6,479 nt of DNA from Flavobacteriales bacterium (GCA_002683735.1 NYTZ01000047.1:4404-10882), one strand, 5' to 3'; counted from the first letter of the stretch, positions 1 through 6,479 are shown. Notes: generated by a model not told the origin, from the sequence alone. A program made the numbers and translations.

Positions 1-2
1 CC

Positions 3-1151
3 CGCGTGGGCACCGGCGAAGGCGAGTTTGACCGTGTCCTCGGAGGCGGCCTCGTGCCGGGGGCGTTGGTCCTTCTCGGCGGTGAACCCGGCATCGGAAA
101 GTCCACGTTGAGCCTCCAGACGGCCATGAAGGCCAAAGGCAAAGTGCTGTATGTCTCAGGGGAAGAAAGCCCCGAGCAAGTGCGCCTGCGGGCCGACCGC
201 CTCGGCATCCTCGGCCCCGACCTGCTCATCTTGCCGGAGACCTCGACGGAAGGCATCGTCAAGGCGGTCAAGGAACATGAGCCCGACCTCCTTTTCGTGG
301 ATTCCATACAGACACTGCACACCCCGCGCGTCGAAAGTGCGCCAGGCTCGGTGGCGCAGGTGCGCGAATCCACCGCCGAATTGATCCTTGCCGCCAAGCC
401 ACTCCAGCTGCCGGTGGTGCTGATCGGACACATCACCAAGGAAGGTGCCATCGCCGGCCCCAAGGTGCTCGAGCACATGGTGGATGTCGTACTCACGTTT
501 GAAGGCGACCGGCACCACGCCTACCGAATCCTGCGCGCCGTGAAGAACCGCTTCGGCTCGACCCAGGAGATCGGCATCTTCGAGATGCGTGGCGACGGTT
601 TGCACCCTGTGACGGACCCTTCCGGCGCCCTGCTTGGCGATGGGGGCGCACGACTCAGCGGCACCGCACTCGCCGTGGCGATTGAAGGGGCCCGCCCCAT
701 CACGGTGGAAATCCAAGCCTTGGTCAGCAGCGCCGTGTATGGAACGCCTCAGCGGTCCGCAACCGGCTACAACCTCCGACGGCTCAACATGCTCCTCGCC
801 GTGCTCGAAAAGCGCTGCGGGTTCAAGCTGGGCGCCTCCGACGTGTTCCTCAACCTCGCAGGCGGCATCCGCCTCGAGGACCCCGGTATCGACCTTGCCG
901 TGGTGGGCGCCATCCTCAGCAGCACGTTGGACTTGACCCTCGACCCCCGCACAGCCATGTGCGGTGAAGTGGGACTCACAGGAGAGGTTCGGCCCGTGGC
1001 CCGCCTAGAGCAGCGCATGGCCGAAGCTGCCAAAATGGGCATGGAACGGCTAGTGGTCAGCGGACTTGGCCAAAACGAACCGACGCCCCCCAAAGGCCTG
1101 AAACTGGTCAAGGTCACCCGCGTAGGCGAGCTTCAAAAAGTGCTCTTCTGA
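3..1151 (+). CDS. radA: DNA repair ATPase RadA, 5'-truncated by the window edge
   Basis: RadA (Sms) is a cytosolic RecA-like ATPase that processes recombination intermediates, driving branch migration or acting as a helicase during recombinational repair. Numbered from the GTG at position 6, the visible protein has a Walker A motif GEPGIGKST (residues 26-34), the SGEES motif (51-55), a Walker B LLFVD (95-99), the GHITKEG segment (141-147) and the RadA hallmark KNRFG (180-184). A C-terminal Lon-protease-like domain (about 215-365) follows; it contains YGTPQRSATGYN and GGIRLEDPG. The frame is open back to the first bases (an Arg codon at 3-5 precedes the GTG), and RadA proteins normally carry about 60-75 more N-terminal residues with a four-cysteine zinc finger. 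The GTG is therefore not the true start and the gene is partial. The C-terminus is intact, ending in TGA. It converges on rsmI with 6 bases between the stop codons. Confidence 0.97.
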   Translation, partial: RVGTGEGEFDRVLGGGLVPGALVLLGGEPGIGKSTLSLQTAMKAKGKVLYVSGEESPEQVRLRADRLGILGPDLLILPETSTEGIVKAVKEHEPDLLFVDSIQTLHTPRVESAPGSVAQVRESTAELILAAKPLQLPVVLIGHITKEGAIAGPKVLEHMVDVVLTFEGDRHHAYRILRAVKNRFGSTQEIGIFEMRGDGLHPVTDPSGALLGDGGARLSGTALAVAIEGARPITVEIQALVSSAVYGTPQRSATGYNLRRLNMLLAVLEKRCGFKLGASDVFLNLAGGIRLEDPGIDLAVVGAILSSTLDLTLDPRTAMCGEVGLTGEVRPVARLEQRMAEAAKMGMERLVVSGLGQNEPTPPKGLKLVKVTRVGELQKVLF

Positions 1152-1157
1152 GCCGGA

Positions 1158-1823
1158 TCACCCGGCGCCTGCGACGACCACCACGAACTCGCCTTTTGGG
1201 GCGTGCTCCTCAAAGTGAACCAACAACTCCGCCACCGTTCCGCGGCGGGTTTCCTCGAATTTCTTGGACAGCTCCCGGCTCACGCTTGCGCGCCGCTCAG
1301 GCCCGCAATGCTCGACCAGCTCACCGAGCAACTTGACGATGCGGTGGGGCGATTCGTAAAGCACGGTGGTGCGCGGTTCCGCAGCGATGCCCTTCAGGCG
1401 CGTCTGCCGGCCTTTCTTATGCGGGAGGAAACCTTCGTAGACAAACCGTTCACAAGGCAAACCACTGACCACCAAAGCTGGCACGAAGGCAGTCGCTCCA
1501 GGCAGGCAGGTTATCTCCACCCCCGCTTCCACACAGGCACGCACCAGTAGGAAACCGGGGTCGCTGATGCCAGGGGTTCCCGCATCGCTGCACAGACAAG
1601 CCCGTGCCCCGGAGGCCAATGCTGCGACCACTTCGTCCAACACCTTGTGCTCATTGTGGGCGTGGAAAGGCCTCAGGCGCGCCTCAACGCCCTTCAAGCG
1701 CAACAGCGACCCCGTCGTCCTGGTGTCTTCCGCGAGGACGAATTCAGCCGCTTCGATGGCCTCGATGGCCCGCGGTGTGAAATCCCTGAGGTTACCGATG
1801 GGAGTGGGGACGACCGTCAACAT
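1158..1823 (-). CDS. rsmI: 16S rRNA (cytidine-1402-2'-O)-methyltransferase RsmI
   Basis: RsmI uses S-adenosylmethionine to methylate the ribose 2'-OH of C1402 in the decoding centre of 16S rRNA; it is cytosolic and belongs to the tetrapyrrole (SUMT-like) methylase family. In the 221-residue product I see the N-terminal VPTPIGNLRD (5-14), AEDTRTT (31-37), the signature SDAGTPGISDPG (79-90), LPGATA (107-112), YESPHR (156-161), RELSKKFEE (183-191) and a terminal KGEFVVVVAG strand. The frame stays open a further 32 codons upstream, but that part is antisense-quality sequence inside the preceding gene. I chose the internal ATG at 1821-1823 because the family's N-terminus begins right there (MLTVVPTPIGNL). 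That ATG shares one base with the upstream gene's stop (TGATG), which suggests translational coupling. No Shine-Dalgarno is evident, common in Bacteroidota. It lacks the C-terminal extension of the 286-residue E. coli protein, and the compact length is otherwise ordinary. Confidence 0.96.
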   Translation of the reverse strand: MLTVVPTPIGNLRDFTPRAIEAIEAAEFVLAEDTRTTGSLLRLKGVEARLRPFHAHNEHKVLDEVVAALASGARACLCSDAGTPGISDPGFLLVRACVEAGVEITCLPGATAFVPALVVSGLPCERFVYEGFLPHKKGRQTRLKGIAAEPRTTVLYESPHRIVKLLGELVEHCGPERRASVSRELSKKFEETRRGTVAELLVHFEEHAPKGEFVVVVAGAG

Positions 1824-2608
1824 CAGGCGTGCCGGCGTTGTATCCGCTCCATGAACCGCATGACCGTCGGATCCTCTGCGTCCCAGGACTTGGACTCGGG
1901 CACGTGTTGGTTCAGCCAATGAATGGCGAGCTGTGCATCGCCTGCGCTGTCCAATGCTTCAAGAACACGGTCAAACAGCATGGCGTCGTCGTTGAACAGA
2001 CCCTTGATGCACTCGTACTTCTCGACGAGGCTGAATGCGGTGCGCAAATCCCCGATGGGCTGACTTTCCATTTGCTCGGCCAGACTCATCCCCCCCTCGT
2101 CCGGAAAGAGAGGCTGAGGTTCCGGGGTGGGCTCGGACGCCGGCTCCAAATCAGGTTCCGGCTCACGCTCAGCCACCACCTCGGACGCCGGCTCCAAATC
2201 AGGTGCCGGCTCAGGCTCGGCCACCACCTCGGACGCCGACTCTACAACGTCAAACAAATCCGGCGTGCCCGCCATACGGCGGGCTGCCGCTGCTTGCTCG
2301 GCCTGCTCACGGCTCACCTCCTCTATGGCATCGATTAATGACGTCTGGTAAGCGGCTCCAATGCGGAAAGGACGAATCGGCTGGCGGTCTGCAATCGCCT
2401 CATCCATCCCGCCCTCGGGCGCTTTCTTTCGCACTTCGTATGCGAATTCGTGCGCTTTGAAGCGCAACAAAATGAGGCGGTCACACAGCTCCCGGGCGTC
2501 TTCCACCAAGGGGGTCAGCTCCTCGGGCTCGAGTTCCCCTGCACGCAGCTTGACCAAGCCGGCCTGCAAATCGCCGACCAAGTCCTCCAGATTCTTGAAT
2601 GCCCCCAT
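1823..2608 (-). CDS. Conserved protein of unknown function, Pro/Glu-rich linker between two helical regions
   Basis: The product has 261 residues and I cannot assign a function. Residues 5-62 look like a helical, charged N-terminal domain (leucine-spaced, with LILLRFKAHEF at 45-55). Residues 80-112 form a second predicted helical stretch ending in an Ala/Gln/Glu-rich run. Residues 120-170 are a low-complexity Pro/Glu/Asp linker containing a 16-residue tandem repeat. Residues 174-260 are a compact C-terminal domain with QPIGDLRTAFSLVEKY, IKGLFNDD, LAIHWLNQ and a closing RFMERIQRR. The C-terminal pattern (PIxDL...I..N.K...I..LF.GD...) resembles a conserved Bacteroidota protein I know only as hypothetical; that match is from memory. 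There is no signal peptide or membrane segment, so it is probably cytosolic. The start is the only ATG giving the full N-terminal domain, 68 bases after the PorP/SprF stop. Its stop overlaps the rsmI start by one base. The coupling hints at a link with ribosome maturation or simply co-transcription. Confidence 0.9.
   Translation of the reverse strand: MGAFKNLEDLVGDLQAGLVKLRAGELEPEELTPLVEDARELCDRLILLRFKAHEFAYEVRKKAPEGGMDEAIADRQPIRPFRIGAAYQTSLIDAIEEVSREQAEQAAAARRMAGTPDLFDVVESASEVVAEPEPAPDLEPASEVVAEREPEPDLEPASEPTPEPQPLFPDEGGMSLAEQMESQPIGDLRTAFSLVEKYECIKGLFNDDAMLFDRVLEALDSAGDAQLAIHWLNQHVPESKSWDAEDPTVMRFMERIQRRHA
2132..2242 (-). repeat. 48-bp in-frame tandem repeat, about 2.3 copies
   Basis: The nine-base word tcggacgcc recurs at 2133, 2181 and 2229, exactly 48 bases apart, and flanking bases match between copies with only a few differences. 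The period is 16 codons. The encoded copies are residues 126-141 (SEVVAEPEPAPDLEPA) and 142-157 (SEVVAEREPEPDLEPA), and similarity extends three residues before the first copy and two after the second. Near-identity at DNA level implies recent expansion by slippage or unequal recombination. Because the period is a multiple of three, copy-number change would lengthen the linker without breaking the frame. Confidence 0.93.
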
Positions 2609-2676
2609 GTTTCTACCGTTTCCAACCCGAAACTACCTGTCAACCCCGCCCCACCGGCGCGGGTCACAGGGCATCA

Positions 2677-3576
2677 TCAACGGGGGACGGTGAATGCCAA
2701 GACCACCTCGTGTCCACCGCCCAGAACCCGTGAGAGCGATCCGGTGGCCCAGTTGCGGTTGTAGCTGAAAGTCAACTGGTTGTTGAGCCGGATGCCGGCA
2801 CCGAGGTGGGCCGCTCCCGCGGACCGGTAACCGACCATGGCCCAATATTCCCTTCCCTTGTCCACCCGGAGGGAGGCCGAGAGCTCCGCCGGAACCGGCC
2901 GAAGGTGTTGGACTTGCACAATGGGGGTCCATCCCAGGCTTCCGGATTCAAACCGGTAGGCCACCATCGCGCGCAGGTGCGATTCTAGGCGGGACTCCAC
3001 TCCAGTGCCCTCATAAACCGGAAGGTTTCCACCGAGGATTTGGCCCGCACTGAAGGCGGCCGTCAACTTCTCCCCCTGTATCCAAAGGCCGGCAGAGGCA
3101 TCGGGCACTCCAATGGCCTGGTAGGTGTCTCCAAGAACCGGGTCTCCAGCCGTCTCCAGGTCAATGCGCGTGCCATCGATGGAAAACTGCATCCAGCCGA
3201 GGCCCAATCCGAGGCTGAGCTTCAAGTCGTCGGTCCAGCGCGTGGTATAGGCCAGACCGGCATGAAGCCCAGCCATGCGGGTGGGTCCGGCGACATCGCT
3301 CCAGAACCGTGCGCCCCAAGCCAGCGATTCAGAACCGGTGGGCGACGTCAATGCCAGCGCGGTCGTGCGCGGCGCTGAAGGAACGCCAGTCCACGGGCTA
3401 CGTTGCCAAATGCTCACGTGGATGGCCGAGTCCGCGGCGGCGGCAGGGTGGGCATCGAAAGCGTGGTCCAACGGCAGGGTCGTCACAGGCAATTGCTGTC
3501 CGTGGGCCTGCATGGCTGACAACCCACACATCAGAACCGCCAACTTCAGCACAGTCAAGACATCACCTCGCATCAT
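2677..3576 (-). CDS. PorP/SprF-family type IX secretion outer-membrane protein
   Basis: This is a 299-residue predicted outer-membrane beta-barrel. Family members include PorP, a T9SS component, and SprF, which F. johnsoniae needs to deliver the adhesin SprB to the surface. Residues 1-26 resemble a signal peptide: a hydrophobic core LAVLMCGLSAM (12-22) followed by QAHG-QQ as a plausible cleavage point. Diagnostic family features are the early WQRSPWTGVPSAP segment (equivalent to the usual Q-W-x-G-x-x-GAP), alternating strand-like stretches (LSLGLGLGWMQFSID), the AGDPVLGD segment, and a C-terminal run of strands ending GHEVVLAFTV. The open frame extends 52 codons further upstream, but only as an overlap with the adhesin gene. 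I chose the ATG at 3574-3576, which overlaps the adhesin stop by 4 bases (ATGA); the adjacent second ATG (3571-3573) is equally possible. The position immediately after a type B sorted adhesin makes an SprF-like partner role more likely than a core PorP role. The N-terminal NPAYAGS-like motif is degenerate here. Confidence 0.9.
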   Translation of the reverse strand: MMRGDVLTVLKLAVLMCGLSAMQAHGQQLPVTTLPLDHAFDAHPAAAADSAIHVSIWQRSPWTGVPSAPRTTALALTSPTGSESLAWGARFWSDVAGPTRMAGLHAGLAYTTRWTDDLKLSLGLGLGWMQFSIDGTRIDLETAGDPVLGDTYQAIGVPDASAGLWIQGEKLTAAFSAGQILGGNLPVYEGTGVESRLESHLRAMVAYRFESGSLGWTPIVQVQHLRPVPAELSASLRVDKGREYWAMVGYRSAGAAHLGAGIRLNNQLTFSYNRNWATGSLSRVLGGGHEVVLAFTVPR

Positions 3577-6479
3577 CGCATCAGGGTAATGGGGCCGGTC
3601 CATTCCGCCTGCAAGGCGGGTTCGGAGACCCGAATGAAGTAGTAGTACGTCCCGACCGGCGCAGGAATGCCATCCAGCGTGCCGTCCCACGGACCTTCCG
3701 TGGCGTCTTGGGTGAAGAGAATGTCGCCCCACCGATTGAAGACTGTGATCTCCGCACTGGGATACTGGTCGAGCCCGCCGAGGTTCCAGCGGTCGTTGAC
3801 CCCGTCGTCATTGGGGGTGAATCCCGATGGGATGTCGAGCTCCTGCAACACCTCGACCGTCGCAGTGTCCGAAGCCGCACACCCGGCCTCCGTCATCGCA
3901 CTCAACACGAAATCAGTCGTGACGAAAAGCGGCTGGGTGGCCGTGGTCGGGGACTCCGGGCTGACCACACCCTCAGCCGGGGTCCAGACATAGGTCCATT
4001 CACCTAGACCTGAAGTCCCGATCGAGGCGGCCTGTCCTTCCGGAACCACTAGATCCACTCCCGCATCCACCGTGGGCAAAGCGAGCCCTTCTACACGCAC
4101 GGTGTCGGTGCGAACACACCCCAAACGGGCTGCCGTAAACACCCACAATTCAACGCCCTCCGGAACCTCGACTGTATACGCCTGGAGGCCTGGTGTCGGC
4201 CAGCTTTCACCGATGGACCAAGTCGTCGTCGCTGCACCCGTCGCCAGGGCTTCCAGCCCCAATGGAGATCCCGAACACAACACGGTGTCTGCAGGAGAAG
4301 ACAACACAACGTCCCCTTCCGCGATGAGGGGGATGGAGGCGATGTCCCCAGTGCACCCCGCTCCATCGGTCACGATCACGGAGTAAGTGCCTTCCATCAA
4401 CCCCTCCAAACTGAGCCCTTCGGCATAGGCCACCTGATCCAAGAACCATTGGGCAGTCCAATCGGATGGGTCACCACTGCCCCCGCTGGCGGAGATGGCC
4501 AATGCGCCATCGGCATCGTCGACACAGCTGGGGCGGTCCAGATTCTCAAGGTTGACCACGAGGGGATCCGGTGCGCCGACCGAAACCAATACGACAGCAG
4601 GACAACCGGCTTCATCCAATCCGGTGACCTCGTATATGCCGGCGCCCAAACTGACGATGGTGTCCCCGGCAGGCATGGCCCCAAACGGACCGACGAAGGT
4701 GTAGTCCACGGAACCCGTGGCATTCGAGGGCAACAAGACCACCTGACCATCCTCACTGTTCGAACAGGTCGCACTGTCCACTTGCGCGACCAATGTGAAG
4801 TCACTGGCCGGGTCCACCACCAATGTGTCCAACGTGAAACACCCCACAGAGTCCGTCAAAGTCACGGGGTAGGCACCAGGCAAGAGGAAAGGCAGGAACA
4901 CGGTGTCCGCTGCGCCTTGGACATTGACGGCGTAAGGCGGGACCCCACCCATGGGCATCAAAGACGCCTCTCCGGCCAACGCACCTCCGCAAGAGGGCTG
5001 GATGAGCTCCACTTCCAAGGACAGTCCTGAAGACAGGGCCACCACACTGACCGTGGTGTCCACCAAACATCCCGCCTCGTCAAAAGCCGAAAACGCATAC
5101 TGCCCTTCCGGAATCAACCCGGTATTGAGGCTTGTTCCGCCCAAACTGTCACCATTGTTCGCCAACCCCGTCCACAGGGTTTGAACCAGGCCATCTCCGC
5201 CGGTCGTGATGCCCACGATGTAGCCGCTGTCCCCTTCACAGACCGGCGAAGTCACGGTTCCAATCCATTCCAAGGGATTGGGCAAATTGACCTCCACCTC
5301 ACCGCTGCTGCCACAGGCCTCTCCCACGGACACTGTCCATCCATAGTTCCCGTCGACGAGCCCAATCCAAGTCCAAGTGAAGCCCGTGTCCACGTCGGCC
5401 ACACCATCGGCTGGAAGCCCGCCCAACAGCACCGTTTCGTCTCCCGATCCGCTCGCTACGAACAACTGAACTTCTGCACTGGGCACCCCTTCCTCACAGG
5501 CTCCCGCCAGAACCGTATCCATCACCACAGGGCCCAGCCCGGCTTCCACCACCACGATCCCCGTCGTGTCACATCCCGACGCATCGGTCACCGTCCACAC
5601 ATAGTCACCCGCTCCCAAGCCGGTCCACACCGTGTCTAGTGGCCCATCGGTCCAGGCCACCAACAGGTCCCCCGTCCCTCCGGTGGCCATCACGGAGGCC
5701 TGCCCATCGGCCAGGCCCGGACAGCTCTCCGGATACACCGCGGTGGAGACGTCAATGGGACCGGGAGAATCCAAGACCAGCACGGTGTCCGCGATGCAAC
5801 CCCGGTTATCCAACACTCCGGCCAAATACGTTCCCTCCGACAGTCCCTCAAAAGGCGGGAATATCAAGCCCGTCGGTCCATCAGCCCCAAAGACATAAGG
5901 CTCGGTGCCTCCTGTGGCGGAAAGCTCAAACGCGCCGTCGGCAGCGCCGAAGCACCCCAATTCCGAGACCGAGACAACAAGACTCAGGGACTCCAAGGCC
6001 CCAATGGTGACCACAGTATCGCGCAAACAGCCTGCAGCGTCGGAGGCGCTGATCAAGTAATCCCCGGCGGGCAAGCCCACCGCATCCGCGGCAGTCCAAG
6101 TCAACGCGCCGTCTAGAGAAGCGCCTTGGTACTCAACGGGAGCGGTGGCAGAAGTCACCTGAATGCTGATGGCGCCTGGCGATTCCAAACAAGCGGCATC
6201 TTCTGTGAGCAGGGTCCAGTCAAACAGTTCAACACCTTCCACCTCCGCATCCTGAGTCACGCTGCACACGCCATCGTCCGCGGTCACGGCATAGGATCCG
6301 GCTTCCAGCCCGGCCCAGGTTGCACCCACATCCGACGACGCGTCCGCCGTCACATCAGGGGTCACACTCCAGGAAAACGCCCCCAACCCTCCAGAAGCTT
6401 CCGCCACCATCGAGCCGAGGCCCCCGCAGCCCGCTGGGTCCACGGTCAACGACAAGGCCACAGGCGGACTCAGCACGAT
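3573..6479 (-). CDS. SprB-repeat surface adhesin with T9SS type B (gliding motility-associated) C-terminal domain, N-terminus beyond window
   Basis: At least 968 residues are visible and the frame runs off the right edge. The GTG at 6474-6476 lies inside the repeat array, with a coding Ile codon before it, so it is not a credible start. Numbering from that GTG, residues 3-718 hold about nine SprB-type repeats of 75-90 residues. Two PKD/Ig-like modules follow (about 720-797 and 798-876), the second opening PTVDAGVD with YVWTPAEG in the middle. The C-terminal sorting domain is residues 879-966. Proteins of this build are exported by the T9SS, held at the cell surface or released, and act as adhesins, some in gliding. 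The composition is extreme: no Lys, no His and ten Arg in 967 residues, with many Asp/Glu, so the protein is very acidic. Its stop overlaps the start of the PorP/SprF gene. The specific ligand and any motility role cannot be read from sequence. Confidence 0.95.
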   Translation of the reverse strand: MVLSPPVALSLTVDPAGCGGLGSMVAEASGGLGAFSWSVTPDVTADASSDVGATWAGLEAGSYAVTADDGVCSVTQDAEVEGVELFDWTLLTEDAACLESPGAISIQVTSATAPVEYQGASLDGALTWTAADAVGLPAGDYLISASDAAGCLRDTVVTIGALESLSLVVSVSELGCFGAADGAFELSATGGTEPYVFGADGPTGLIFPPFEGLSEGTYLAGVLDNRGCIADTVLVLDSPGPIDVSTAVYPESCPGLADGQASVMATGGTGDLLVAWTDGPLDTVWTGLGAGDYVWTVTDASGCDTTGIVVVEAGLGPVVMDTVLAGACEEGVPSAEVQLFVASGSGDETVLLGGLPADGVADVDTGFTWTWIGLVDGNYGWTVSVGEACGSSGEVEVNLPNPLEWIGTVTSPVCEGDSGYIVGITTGGDGLVQTLWTGLANNGDSLGGTSLNTGLIPEGQYAFSAFDEAGCLVDTTVSVVALSSGLSLEVELIQPSCGGALAGEASLMPMGGVPPYAVNVQGAADTVFLPFLLPGAYPVTLTDSVGCFTLDTLVVDPASDFTLVAQVDSATCSNSEDGQVVLLPSNATGSVDYTFVGPFGAMPAGDTIVSLGAGIYEVTGLDEAGCPAVVLVSVGAPDPLVVNLENLDRPSCVDDADGALAISASGGSGDPSDWTAQWFLDQVAYAEGLSLEGLMEGTYSVIVTDGAGCTGDIASIPLIAEGDVVLSSPADTVLCSGSPLGLEALATGAATTTWSIGESWPTPGLQAYTVEVPEGVELWVFTAARLGCVRTDTVRVEGLALPTVDAGVDLVVPEGQAASIGTSGLGEWTYVWTPAEGVVSPESPTTATQPLFVTTDFVLSAMTEAGCAASDTATVEVLQELDIPSGFTPNDDGVNDRWNLGGLDQYPSAEITVFNRWGDILFTQDATEGPWDGTLDGIPAPVGTYYYFIRVSEPALQAEWTGPITLMR
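3576..3842 (-). other. T9SS type B C-terminal sorting domain (gliding motility-associated, CHU_C)
   Basis: This segment codes for the last ~89 residues of the adhesin. It matches the family pattern closely: IPSGFTPNDDGVNDRWN, then ITVFNRWGDILF, PWDGTLDGIPAPVGTYYYFI and a final ITLMR. In the family this domain directs passage through the T9SS outer-membrane translocon. Type B domains differ from the shorter type A signals in being larger and in usually needing an SprF-like partner, which fits the gene immediately downstream. Confidence 0.94.
4323..6470 (-). repeat. Array of about nine diverged SprB-type protein repeats
   Basis: Approximate unit boundaries (residues counted from the codon at 6476) are 3-79, 80-158, 159-235, 236-310, 311-398, 399-480, 481-557, 558-634 and 635-718. 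The shared pattern is an early Cys after a short strand, a GG(T/S)xxxY or similar turn, a GLxxGxY motif, and a terminal (T/S/F)DxxGC followed by a Thr/Val-rich strand. The clearest copies are units 4, 7 and 9 (endings TDASGC, TDSVGC, TDGAGC). Unit 5 is the most degenerate: it ends GEACG and has the longest Cys spacing. The copies are well diverged in DNA, so this is an old protein-domain array, not a recent DNA duplication. It probably continues beyond the window. Confidence 0.88.

Noticed and set aside
156..716. 186-residue open frame antisense to radA
   Set aside because: Lies wholly inside the conserved RadA coding region and shows no recognisable domain; a product of GC-rich codon bias.
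1152..1166. GCCGG-ATCAC-CCGGC inverted repeat between the convergent radA and rsmI stops
   Set aside because: A 5-bp stem with a 5-base loop is short, there is no T-run directly after it on either strand, and it overlaps the rsmI stop codon. It could be a weak bidirectional terminator, but chance in GC-rich DNA is as likely.
1824..1919. N-terminal extension of rsmI giving a 253-residue product
   Set aside because: The 32 extra residues overlap the end of the upstream gene in another frame and do not resemble any RsmI; the family N-terminus begins at the ATG at 1821-1823.
2638..2643. TTGACA on the minus strand, 30 bases before the ATG of the 261-residue protein
   Set aside because: No matching -10 element follows at 16-18 bases, and Bacteroidota promoters use a different consensus (TAnnTTTG around -7). 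The nearby TAGTTTCG is only a near match and is too close to pair with it.
2644..2664. GC-rich inverted repeat (CCCGC...GCGGG) after the PorP/SprF stop
   Set aside because: Five paired bases around a 9-base loop with no T-run; not convincing as a terminator.
3577..3732. N-terminal extension of the PorP/SprF gene giving a 351-residue product
   Set aside because: The extension is His/Arg-rich shadow sequence opposite no signal peptide and overlaps the conserved sorting domain of the adhesin; the signal peptide starts at the ATGs at 3571-3576.
3309..4007. 232-residue plus-strand open frame opposite the PorP/SprF and adhesin genes
   Set aside because: It spans the junction of two well-supported minus-strand genes and its sequence is Arg/Pro/Ser-rich low-quality, typical of antisense frames.
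4449..5030. 193-residue plus-strand open frame opposite the adhesin repeats (with similar ones at 5181-5639 and 5639-6010)
   Set aside because: No domain patterns; long antisense frames are expected opposite GC-rich, stop-poor repeat coding sequence.

Overview
The window is GC-rich (roughly 60 % by eye), densely packed bacterial DNA, and its gene content points to a member of the phylum Bacteroidota. The marker is a large secreted protein made of SprB-type repeats that ends in a gliding-motility-type C-terminal sorting domain (CHU_C / type B signal of the type IX secretion system, T9SS). It is followed directly by a PorP/SprF-family outer-membrane protein. That combination is essentially confined to Bacteroidota. 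The base composition is high for the phylum, and I cannot name a genus.

Layout, left to right. Positions 3-1151 (+) hold the C-terminal five-sixths or so of radA, a RecA-like ATPase for recombination intermediates; its N-terminal zinc finger lies off the left edge. Six bases later it meets rsmI (1158-1823, -), the 16S rRNA C1402 2'-O-methyltransferase, tail to tail. The rest of the window is one minus-strand series, read right to left: the repeat adhesin (6479-3573, start beyond the right edge), a PorP/SprF-like protein (3576-2677, overlapping the adhesin stop by 4 bases), a 68-base gap, a conserved protein of unknown function with an internal Pro/Glu repeat (2608-1823), and rsmI (sharing one base with the preceding stop). 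No gene-free stretch exceeds 70 bases.

How the genes work together. The adhesin and the PorP/SprF protein look like a T9SS substrate and its dedicated partner. In Flavobacterium johnsoniae, SprF acts this way for SprB, and here a start/stop overlap couples their translation. The unknown protein and rsmI form a second coupled pair. Whether all four minus-strand genes share one transcript cannot be settled from sequence.

The most unusual feature is the composition of the adhesin: the visible 967 residues contain no lysine, no histidine and only ten arginines, including 422 consecutive residues with no basic residue at all. Nothing here amounts to a wholly new system. The adhesin/partner module and the unknown coupled gene are the parts worth following up.
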